NCBI GenBank assembly: GCA_002392385.1
Contig: DGGX01000177.1
Coordinates: 1-22,320 of the forward strand
Length of the DNA stretch: 22,320 nt
Reading direction: 5' to 3'
Source: Lachnospiraceae bacterium UBA3863
GTDB taxonomy: Bacteria; Bacillota; Clostridia; Lachnospirales; Lachnospiraceae
Shown: piece after piece, positions 1 to 5,302 of the stretch
Layout: every line of letters starts with the position of its first letter
Numbering within the stretch: position 1 is the first letter of the stretch
Program-made: the position numbers and the translations under genes
The notes under the pieces: generated by a model
The model's database searches: none
Told to the model about the DNA's origin: nothing
Seen by the model: only the letters and a program-made list of their open reading frames with translations

Positions 1-304
1 TGCTCCGACGCTGCTTGTTTACGAAACGGAAGTGCTCGTTGGTTTCGTACCCGCAATCAGGGTTCGTACATCGCCAGCGACGCTGTTTCAGGATCAGCCG
101 CAGTTCGTAGCCGTCCTGCAGGATCGGGTGAGAGATGCTTCGCTTTTTAATGCCTCGGGAATGCATACGGAAGCTGCATTGAGGGCAGTAATGAGCAGCA
201 GGCGGAGTCTCCAGAGTCAATGTCTTGACCCGTCCTTGTATCCGGGTTTCCGAAACGATGATGTCAGAATCTTCTAAGTCCAGCAATTGTGTGATACTAT
301 CCAT
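1..304 (-). CDS. ISL3 family transposase, N-terminal part (cut by window edge)
   Basis: The first 101 codons of an IS transposase are visible; the rest lies beyond the left edge. The ATG at 304-302 is preceded by AAAGGAGG at a good distance, which fixes the start. The residues contain a zinc-finger pattern C40-x2-C43 and C79-x4-C84 with basic residues around it (KQRRWRC), the arrangement of the zf-ISL3 DNA-binding domain at the head of ISL3 transposases. The DDE catalytic domain would follow outside the window. The gene points away from the phage structural genes. The element evidently landed just upstream of the scaffold-capsid operon, and its outer end should be within about 420-505. Whether the copy is intact cannot be judged here. 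Confidence 0.85.
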   Translation of the reverse strand, partial: MDSITQLLDLEDSDIIVSETRIQGRVKTLTLETPPAAHYCPQCSFRMHSRGIKKRSISHPILQDGYELRLILKQRRWRCTNPDCGYETNEHFRFVNKQRRS

Positions 305-376
305 ATATCCTCCTTTCAAAGATGCTTGTGGCAAACTCATCTTAGAAGAAGGAGACAGGAAGGACAACCGGAGTAA

Positions 377-413
377 GGCTGCCCTTCCTTTTTTTCGTAC
401 AAAAAGGGCAGCC
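377..413. other. Hairpin in the IS leader region
   Basis: A perfect 10-bp inverted repeat (GGCTGCCCTT at 377-386, AAGGGCAGCC at 404-413) encloses a loop rich in T and A. It sits between the transposase start and the presumed IS end. There is no T-run after it on either strand, so it is not a standard terminator. A hairpin here could limit read-through transcription into the transposase gene, as in several IS families; that role is inferred. Confidence 0.5.
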
Positions 414-425
414 CCGAAAGACTGC

Positions 426-501
426 CCCTAAAACCAGACCCTAAAACCGGCCCCTACGGAATGACCCTAAAACCAGACCATAAGAAACTCAGACCCTAAA
501 A
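426..501. repeat. Four CCCTAAAA repeats at the presumed IS end
   Basis: CCCTAAAA occurs at 426-433, 439-446, 465-472 and 494-501, mostly as GACCCTAAAACC. Start-to-start distances are 13, 26 and 29 bases, so the first three fit multiples of 13. On the transposase strand the unit reads TTTTAGGG. The position just outside the transposase gene suits subterminal transposase-binding sites and the terminal inverted repeat, but the exact IS end and target duplication cannot be set without the other end. Confidence 0.5.
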
Positions 502-528
502 AACTTTGAATACCCTGATAACGTCATG

Positions 529-550
529 GCGCCTACCAAGGCGCTTTTTT
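529..550 (+). terminator. Rho-independent terminator before the scaffold leader
   Basis: GCGCCT (529-534), a 4-base loop ACCA and AGGCGC (539-544) are followed directly by six T (545-550). This is a classic intrinsic terminator on the plus strand. It would stop transcription arriving from the upstream head genes (outside the window) unless phage antitermination operates, and it separates those genes and the IS from the scaffold-capsid block. Confidence 0.75.
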
Positions 551-553
551 GTT

Positions 554-645
554 GCCGTCCTCGCTGTCGGAACAGTCAGGAGCTTTGCTCGGATACGCAT
601 CCCTCCTTTTCTCCTGCATATGCCGGTTCGACTCCGGCAGGCGGC
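554..645 (+). ncRNA. Candidate tRNA-like cloverleaf in the scaffold leader
   Basis: Manual folding gives an acceptor-like stem (554-559 with 640-645, one G-U), a short D-like arm (563-566 with 573-576, loop TCGGAA containing GG and a final A), a third arm (CAGGAG 577-582 with CTCCTG 611-616) and a perfect T-arm (GCCGG, loop TTCGACT, CCGGC, 622-638). T561 sits where tRNAs have T8. The T-arm matches the GGTTCGANTCC consensus exactly and would stack directly on the acceptor-like stem. The anticodon arm is not canonical: no 5-bp stem with a 7-base loop exists, and no CCA follows. It is therefore not called a working tRNA. It may be a structured phage leader RNA, or a decayed tRNA. Confidence 0.4.
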
Positions 646-734
646 CTCGTCCCTCTGGTATCTCCGGACGCAAAATGGAGAGACAGAAGCCGAGGACTGA
701 ACCTCGAAAAAACAATGATCTGAAAGGAGCAGAG
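646..734 (+). promoter_or_regulatory. Structured 5' leader of the scaffold gene with alternative pairings
   Basis: No gene is visible here. Hairpin TCTCC (661-665) with GGAGA (677-681) is followed by CGAGG (691-695) with CCTCG (702-706). A second CCTCG at 645-649 can pair with the same CGAGG, so two folds exclude each other. GAAAGGAG at 722-729 is the scaffold ribosome site. This layout could affect translation of the scaffold gene; that is inference from base pairing only. Confidence 0.3.
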
Positions 735-1358
735 ATGAAGAAAGAAGAATTTGTCGCATTAGGTATTTCAGCTGATCTGGCGGAGAAGGCCGCTGCTGCA
801 TCTGCGGAAGAGCTCAAGGGCTTTGTCCCGAAGAACCGCTTTGACGAGGTCAACGAGGAGAAAAAGAACCTCCAGACCGCGAAGAAGAAGGCAGAGGATG
901 ACCTTGAGGCTCTCAAGAAGACCGCAGGGAGCAATGAAGAGCTCACAAAGCAGATCACGGAGCTGCAGGAGGCGGCCAAACAGAAGGACACGGAGTATGC
1001 CGCCCAGATCAAGGCCATGAAGCTGTCGAACGCGATCCGGCTCGGGATCACCGACGCCCAGGACGCGGAGCTGGTGGCCGGTCTTGTGGACCAGACCAAA
1101 GTGATCCTCGGCGAGGATGGCAAGGTCACAGGCCTCGAGGAGCAGCTGAAGGCACTCCGTGAGAGCAAGCCTTTCCTGTTCAAGGCCAAGGAGCCGGATA
1201 AGGGAGGCAAGGGAGGCGCAGGTTTCAGCGTCGGATCTGTCAAAGGCGGCAATGCCGGCGGCGGAGTTGGCGGCGACGGAGACAAGCAGCTTTCCATGAG
1301 AGACGCCATTGCGGCAAAACTCAATGCACAGAACGGCGGAGGATCCGCCACATCATGA
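735..1358 (+). CDS. Phage capsid scaffolding protein (GP20-type)
   Basis: This 207-residue protein is probably the internal scaffold that guides procapsid assembly and is lost before DNA packaging. It starts with a short EEFVALGIS helix. A long charged coiled coil rich in Lys, Glu, Ala and Gln spans roughly residues 30-95, followed by an L-x-x-A-I-R-L-G-I-x-D-A segment, a Gly-rich hinge (about 155-180) and a short C-terminal helix likely to touch the capsid protein. This is the layout of the phage minor structural GP20 (scaffold) family. ATG 735 is chosen because GAAAGGAG lies just upstream; the frame is open further up, but only over the structured leader. The capsid gene follows 11 bases later, with its ribosome site overlapping this stop codon. 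Confidence 0.8.
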   Translation: MKKEEFVALGISADLAEKAAAASAEELKGFVPKNRFDEVNEEKKNLQTAKKKAEDDLEALKKTAGSNEELTKQITELQEAAKQKDTEYAAQIKAMKLSNAIRLGITDAQDAELVAGLVDQTKVILGEDGKVTGLEEQLKALRESKPFLFKAKEPDKGGKGGAGFSVGSVKGGNAGGGVGGDGDKQLSMRDAIAAKLNAQNGGGSATS

Positions 1359-1369
1359 GGAGGTAAATT

Positions 1370-2329
1370 ATGCCCGTAACACTTGCAGAAGCTAAGAAGA
1401 ACGTGCAGGACGACCTGCAGCTGGGAGTGATCGATGAGTTCCAGAAGAACAACTGGATCCTTGAGCACATCACTTTCGACGACTGCGTCTCTCCCACGGG
1501 AGGCGGCGCGACCCCGACCTATGCCTATACTCGTCTTCTGACGCAGCCCACCGCTGCCTTCAGAGCGATCAACACCGAGTATACGCCGAATGAGGTCACC
1601 AAGCAGCGCTTCACGACCGACATCAAGGTCTTCGGCGGCTCCTATGAGATCGACCGTGTGCTGGCCAACTTCGGCGGCATCGTGTCCGAGATCGAGCTGC
1701 AGCAGGCCCAGAAGATCAAGGCCGCTCAGGCGCTGTTCAACGACACCTTCATCAACGGCGACAGCGCGACCAACGCGAACGCCTTCGACGGCCTGGACAA
1801 GGCTGTGACCGGCAGCTCCACGGAGTTCAATGCCTCCGGCAGCGCGATCGACCTGTCCACTTCCGCCCAGATCGATGCCAACTACAAGGTCTTCCTCGAC
1901 ATGCTCGATGAGTTCCTGATGGGCCTTGACGGCACTCCGTCCTGTATCATGGGCAACACCAAGCTGATCGCCCGGCTCCGTGCCTGCGCGAGACGCGCAT
2001 CCATGTACCAGGTCACCAAGGGCACCTGGGGCGAGCAGGTTGAGTCCTACGGCAACATCCCGTTCGTCGACATGAAGGCCAAGGCTGGCTCCAACAACGA
2101 TGTCATCGCGACCGATGGCACTTCCGGTGAGACGTCCCTGTATGTGGCACGTCTCGGTCTCGATGGCCTGCATGCGGTGTCCTTCGCAGGCGTCGCACCG
2201 GTCCAGACCTGGCTTCCGGACTTCAGCACCGCTGGCGCTGTGAAGAAGGGTGAGGTCGAGATGAACGCGGCGATCGTCCTCAAGGCGACCAAGGCGGCAG
2301 GCGTCTTCCGTAAGATCAAGGTGGCCTGA
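1370..2329 (+). CDS. Major capsid protein (HK97-like)
   Basis: This 319-residue protein directly follows the scaffold gene and has the size, acidic composition and position of a major capsid protein. It has a helical N-terminus (AEAKKNVQDDLQLGVIDEF), a long helix around residues 105-125 (IVSEIELQQAQKIKAAQALF) typical of the HK97 spine helix, and an A-domain-like segment LMGLDGTPSCIMGN. It ends in strands with TSLYVARLGLDGL. A perfect AGGAGG precedes ATG 1370. GC is high (about 63 per cent in 1741-1800). The stop TGA overlaps the next ATG by one base. No delta domain is seen in the protein, in agreement with a separate scaffold. The fold assignment is from context and general pattern, not alignment. 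Confidence 0.85.
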   Translation: MPVTLAEAKKNVQDDLQLGVIDEFQKNNWILEHITFDDCVSPTGGGATPTYAYTRLLTQPTAAFRAINTEYTPNEVTKQRFTTDIKVFGGSYEIDRVLANFGGIVSEIELQQAQKIKAAQALFNDTFINGDSATNANAFDGLDKAVTGSSTEFNASGSAIDLSTSAQIDANYKVFLDMLDEFLMGLDGTPSCIMGNTKLIARLRACARRASMYQVTKGTWGEQVESYGNIPFVDMKAKAGSNNDVIATDGTSGETSLYVARLGLDGLHAVSFAGVAPVQTWLPDFSTAGAVKKGEVEMNAAIVLKATKAAGVFRKIKVA

Positions 2330-2526
2330 TGACGCGGATCATCGCGCCGAATAGAAGCTACACCGGTGTCAGTGCCGGTGTGGCTTTTTTAAACGGCGAA
2401 GGCAGCACTGACAATCCTCGCCTCGTCGAATGGTTCCGGGAACACGGCTACCTTGTGGAGGAACCGGAAGAAAAGAGCAGGGAAGAAGTAAAGCCGAAGG
2501 CAAGGAGCAGGAAGAAGGAGGTCTGA
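2329..2526 (+). CDS. Small conserved phage head-region protein
   Basis: A 65-residue protein translationally coupled to the capsid gene (TGATG overlap). The first half, with APNRSYTGVSAGVAFLNGEG and then LVEWFREHGYLVEE, resembles small proteins often found between capsid and connector genes in Clostridia siphophages. The tail is very basic and acidic (Lys/Glu/Arg-rich, residues 47-65). The LxxWFxEHGY stretch looks like a compact helix. Function is unknown; a role in capsid-DNA or head-completion contacts is only a guess from position. Confidence 0.65.
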   Translation: MTRIIAPNRSYTGVSAGVAFLNGEGSTDNPRLVEWFREHGYLVEEPEEKSREEVKPKARSRKKEV

Positions 2527-2527
2527 T

Positions 2528-2908
2528 ATGGCTTATGAGCCTTACGTGACAGTGGAAGAATACGGGCAGATCCTGCCTGATGAAGCAGAAGTGTCAGAAG
2601 CTGATCTGCGTCAGGCTTCCAGGCATATCGACAGCCTCACCTACAACAGGATCGTAGAGGCAGGGTTCAGCAACCTCACTGCCTTCCAGCAGGAGCTTAT
2701 CAAAGAGGTGGTCTGCCGGCAGGCTGCTTTTGAAGCAGAGAATGCCGACGCGATCAGCTCTGTGCTGTCATCCTACTCCATCAACGGTGTGAGCATGGAT
2801 TTCGGCGACAGCTGGAATGTGTTCATCGACAAGGGAGTGGCTATGCGCAGAGATGTGTACGCGCTCCTGAATCAGACAGGACTGTGCTGTAGGAGGTTGT
2901 GCCGATGA
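2528..2908 (+). CDS. Head-tail connector protein (gp6/gp15-like adaptor)
   Basis: This 126-residue, largely helical protein begins with VTVEEYGQI and continues ADLRQASRHIDSLTYNRI, then FQQELIKEVVCRQAAFEAE. This is the pattern of phage connector proteins (gp6-like/phage_connect families) that form the ring attached to the portal. It lies next to the capsid genes, as expected. AAGGAGG precedes ATG 2528. The C-terminus has two nearby Cys (LCCRRLC), and the gene end overlaps the next one by 4 bases. Confidence 0.75.
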   Translation: MAYEPYVTVEEYGQILPDEAEVSEADLRQASRHIDSLTYNRIVEAGFSNLTAFQQELIKEVVCRQAAFEAENADAISSVLSSYSINGVSMDFGDSWNVFIDKGVAMRRDVYALLNQTGLCCRRLCR

Positions 2909-3243
2909 GATATCCAAATCTTGTGCCGGATACCGTCTGCAGGACACCGATCCGGCTGGTGATCGAACAGGAAGGCCTCAGCGAGGAAGGCGAACCGCTG
3001 ACCGCGCTGGAAGCAGATCTGAAATGCAACTGGCAGGATGGTGCCGCTACGATCCTTACGGCAGAGCAGAAATATGTACGGATCACAGGCAGAGCCTACT
3101 TCAACGGGGACATCTGCCCGGACCTGCCGGTCATCTCATCCGGCTACGGCATCATTCTTGGAACCAGGCGCCGGATCTGTGACGGAATCAAGGCCAGAAA
3201 CCCGGATGGTACTGTCAACTATACGGAGGTGAGGTTCCAGTGA
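2905..3243 (+). CDS. Head closure / head-tail joining protein
   Basis: A 112-residue, strand-rich protein placed between the connector and the HK97 gp10-like gene. Position and content (a beta-barrel-like run around LKCNWQDGAATILTAEQKYV) fit head-closure (minor capsid/stopper) proteins that plug the head and accept the tail. ATG 2905 is preferred over the GTG at 2899 because AGGAGG (2891-2896) is 8 bases from the ATG and only 2 from the GTG. The stop overlaps the next start (GTGA). Confidence 0.65.
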   Translation: MRYPNLVPDTVCRTPIRLVIEQEGLSEEGEPLTALEADLKCNWQDGAATILTAEQKYVRITGRAYFNGDICPDLPVISSGYGIILGTRRRICDGIKARNPDGTVNYTEVRFQ

Positions 3244-3623
3244 AGAAGGCCGGCGTAAAAGTGACGATCTATGTCGACAAACTGGAGGAGCTTGATGCGG
3301 CTGCGCAGAGAGCGCTGGAGCTTACAGCCGAAGCAATCCATACGGAAGTCGTACAGGCGCAGGTGATCCCTTTTGCGAGCGGGCATCTGCAGAATGATGC
3401 CACGTTTGTAGACAACACAGAAGCAGCATCCGGGCATGTGGATCTGGTCTCCTCCACGCCTTATGCGCGCCGTCTTTACTATCATCCGGAGTATCGCTTC
3501 AGCCATGACGAGAACCCGAATGCAAAGGCAGGATGGTTCAACGATTGGGCGAAGGGCGGGGCGAACGAGAGCTTTGCCGGAGAGACCTTTGCAGCATTGT
3601 TCAGAAGGGAGGTAGGCCTATGA
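3240..3623 (+). CDS. HK97 gp10-like tail completion / minor capsid protein
   Basis: A 127-residue protein of the head-tail joining set. A central helix (LDAAAQRALELTAEAIHTEV) is followed by the segment IPFASGHLQND, and then VSSTPYARRLYYHPEYRF, the P-Y-A-x-x-x-Y-Y signature seen in HK97 gp10-like and Minor_capsid_2 proteins. The start is GTG, preceded by GGAGGTGAGG, and overlaps the previous stop; the stop overlaps the next ATG (ATGA). Such proteins attach the completed tail to the head. Confidence 0.75.
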   Translation: MKKAGVKVTIYVDKLEELDAAAQRALELTAEAIHTEVVQAQVIPFASGHLQNDATFVDNTEAASGHVDLVSSTPYARRLYYHPEYRFSHDENPNAKAGWFNDWAKGGANESFAGETFAALFRREVGL

Positions 3624-4012
3624 CCCTGGTACAGATCAAAGACTGGCTGAAGACGATGGATGTGGCCGAACACTATTACATCGGGCGGCTGGACAACAAA
3701 CAGGAGATGTCCCTGGGAGTCTATGACAGACCGGGCGGCACACGTCCGGTAATGGCCCTCGGCGGCCTTCGGAACAGCTCCTATAACGTCCGGGGAATAA
3801 GCCTGCTCCTGCACTGGACGCGCAATAAAAACGCGGCAGAGACCGCTGTGCGGGCTCTCTGGGACAAGCTGGTAGAGGTAAGAGACCTGGATGTAGGGAA
3901 CCAGCATATCCAGTATCTGCAGATGACTGTGTCGGAGCCGATCGGTATCGGCACTGACGCAGATGGCGTCTATGAGTACGTCATCAATTTCAATCTTTAT
4001 TACAGGAGGTAA
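3620..4012 (+). CDS. Tail terminator-like / minor capsid protein
   Basis: A 130-residue protein of the size and position of the tail terminator (lambda gpU position; Minor_capsid_3-like in Gram-positive phages), which caps the growing tail tube. It has a helix-strand pattern with YYIGRLDNKQEMSLGVYDRP, then NVRGISLLLHWTRN, and ends EYVINFNLYYRR, typical of this group. ATG 3620 is preceded by GGGAGG. An upstream in-frame start inside the previous gene is possible but unneeded. The tail tube gene begins 5 bases on. Confidence 0.7.
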   Translation: MTLVQIKDWLKTMDVAEHYYIGRLDNKQEMSLGVYDRPGGTRPVMALGGLRNSSYNVRGISLLLHWTRNKNAAETAVRALWDKLVEVRDLDVGNQHIQYLQMTVSEPIGIGTDADGVYEYVINFNLYYRR

Positions 4013-4017
4013 TCACA

Positions 4018-4458
4018 ATGAGTGTATCGAGCGGAGTATTCCCCTGCTACGAGAACCAGTTCAAGATCAATACCGCCGCAAGCGGCGAGACGGCGGCCAT
4101 GAGCACGATCGCCGACATGGAGAGCTTCTCTGTGTCGTTCGACAATGGCGTGGAGGAGTGGCATCCCTTCGAGCATGAAGGGTGGGCACGCAGGCTGCTT
4201 ACTGCCAAGAGCGTGACGATCTCGGTCTCCGGCAAGCGCAACATCGGCGATACCGGCAATGACTGTGTCGCCGGTCTGTGGCATAAGAACGGCAGGGACG
4301 CGGAGAAGGACGTCGACTGGACATTCCCGGACGGCACGGTCGTGCATTTCGCGGACGCGGTGATCAACGTCACCAACATCGGCAGCGGCGACAGCACGAA
4401 TGTCGGCCCACTGGAATTCGAGATCCTCTCGAACGGCAAGCCCACAGTCACCCCCTAA
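4018..4458 (+). CDS. Major tail (tube) protein
   Basis: This 146-residue, strand-rich protein follows the tail terminator and precedes the chaperone pair and tape measure, the fixed place of the tail tube subunit. The sequence has MESFSVSFDNGVEEWHPFEH, then RRLLTAKSVTISVSGKRN and GPLEFEILSNGKPTVTP, a pattern common in Gram-positive siphophage tail tube proteins. AGGAGGT precedes the ATG. GC and codon use match the capsid gene, suggesting a shared head and tail-tube module. Confidence 0.8.
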   Translation: MSVSSGVFPCYENQFKINTAASGETAAMSTIADMESFSVSFDNGVEEWHPFEHEGWARRLLTAKSVTISVSGKRNIGDTGNDCVAGLWHKNGRDAEKDVDWTFPDGTVVHFADAVINVTNIGSGDSTNVGPLEFEILSNGKPTVTP

Positions 4459-4481
4459 GGTAAGAAGGGAGAGCCACGAAT

Positions 4482-4781
4482 ATGAAGTACAACATTACAG
4501 ACAAGCTGAAATTTGACCAGGACCCGGTGCTCCAGATCAGAGATGTGGAGGTGACGGTCAAGTCCGATGCGGAAGTCGTTCTGGAGCTTCTGGAGATCGT
4601 CAACACGAACGGGGAGATTGCTGCGGCTGCCAAAGCCGAGAGTCTGCTGTTCAGTGAGGCCGACCGGAAGAAGCTCCGGAAGTTGCGTCTGAAGGCCAGT
4701 GACTGGCTGGAGGTCATGTCTGCGGCGATGCAGATGGCATTCGGCACTGAGCCGGATGAGGAAAACCCGGGGGAAGAGTAG
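4482..4781 (+). CDS. Tail assembly chaperone (gpG-like), unshifted product
   Basis: A 99-residue acidic, helical protein between the tail tube and tape measure genes, the position of lambda gpG. These chaperones coat the tape measure protein until the tube is built. The mid region is Ala/Glu/Leu-rich, and the end is DEENPGEE and a stop at 4779-4781. Near the end lie two overlapping slippery heptamers (4763-4772) in the correct phase for a -1 shift into the next open frame, which would produce a longer gpGT-type form. The upstream ribosome site (GAAGGGAG) is about a dozen bases from the ATG, rather far. Confidence 0.75.
   Translation: MKYNITDKLKFDQDPVLQIRDVEVTVKSDAEVVLELLEIVNTNGEIAAAAKAESLLFSEADRKKLRKLRLKASDWLEVMSAAMQMAFGTEPDEENPGEE
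4763..4772 (+). promoter_or_regulatory. Predicted -1 programmed frameshift site (overlapping slippery heptamers)
   Basis: In the gpG frame the codons run GAA AAC CCG GGG GAA. Both A-AAC-CCG (4763-4769) and C-CCG-GGG (4766-4772) fit the X-XXY-YYZ slippery rule. The -1 frame is open from 4760 (after TGA 4757-4759) to TAA 5120-5122, and reads on as VDPYYDLNEDWNLIVASFQ. Only a weak hairpin (GTAG/CTAC, about 4778-4792) follows. Tail chaperone genes of siphophages are well known to use this mechanism; the site itself is predicted by reading. Confidence 0.7.
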
Positions 4782-4819
4782 ACCCGTACTACGATCTTAA
4801 TGAGGACTGGAATCTGATC

Positions 4820-5122
4820 GTGGCCAGCTTCCAGTCCCAGTACGGGATAAGGCTTTCCAGAGAACTGTCCGGAATGAAGTGGAAGGAGTTTTCCCAGTTC
4901 ATGGAAGGAATGGACAGCAAGTCTCCGATTGGCAGGATCGTCGCGATCAGGTCCGAAGATGATCCGGAGGTTCTGAAGAATTTCAGTCAGGATCAGCGGA
5001 AGATCCGAAATGATTGGAGGAGCAGGAGAGCCAGACAGATGCCACAGAATGAGGTGGATTCCTTCCTAGAATCCATGAAACAGGCCTTTTTATCGATGGC
5101 AGAAGGGAGCACGAATGCATAA
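4820..5122 (+). CDS. Tail assembly chaperone, gpT-like extension (probably made by frameshift)
   Basis: The frame holds a helical domain, ASFQSQYGIRL then MKWKEFSQFMEGM, with a basic patch RKIRNDWRSRRARQ, like the Gp15/gpT-type domain before the tape measure. Read alone it would start at GTG 4820, but no good ribosome site is near it (GAGG ends 14 bases away) and coding character continues upstream to the slippery site (DPYYDLNEDWNLI). The likely main product is the fusion 4482-5122 of 213 residues after the -1 shift. The domain would bind the tape measure or tail tube during assembly. The 49-codon gene downstream begins inside its last codons. Confidence 0.7.
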   Translation: MASFQSQYGIRLSRELSGMKWKEFSQFMEGMDSKSPIGRIVAIRSEDDPEVLKNFSQDQRKIRNDWRSRRARQMPQNEVDSFLESMKQAFLSMAEGSTNA

Positions 5123-5264
5123 GCAGACATGCCCTAACTGCGGCAGGACCCTGCAGCTCATCGAGTATGGAAAGGGCGAGATCAAATGCCCCAGATGCGG
5201 ACATCTTTTGAAATACGAGCATAACAAAGGCAACGAGCAGAGTGAGCGCCAGAAGAGCAGCTGA
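5115..5264 (+). CDS. Small Com-like zinc-ribbon protein
   Basis: A 49-residue protein with two CPxCG knuckles: C6-P-N-C9-G and C25-P-R-C28-G, separated by 15 residues, followed by a Lys/Glu/Gln-rich tail. GGGAG at 5105-5109 is 5 bases from the ATG, which overlaps the chaperone stop by 8 bases. This is a rubredoxin-knuckle/zinc-ribbon layout as in Com of Mu-like phages, which binds RNA to regulate mom; the similarity is in motif only. There is no mom-like methyltransferase gene in the window. Nucleic-acid binding or a structural metal site is likely; the role in the tail module is unknown. Confidence 0.7.
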   Translation: MHKQTCPNCGRTLQLIEYGKGEIKCPRCGHLLKYEHNKGNEQSERQKSS

Positions 5265-5302
5265 GTCAACCGGCCTTTTTTGATAGAAGGCAGGTGAAGA
5301 CT

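Noticed and set aside
554..645. Functional phage tRNA (anticodon TTG at 585-587)
   Set aside because: The required anticodon stem (578-582 with 590-594) has only two of five pairs, there is an acceptor mismatch and no CCA, so it is described as tRNA-like only.
533..2173. A 546-codon minus-strand frame over scaffold and capsid genes
   Set aside because: Antisense shadow of two well-supported phage genes with good ribosome sites; its end also crosses the non-coding leader.
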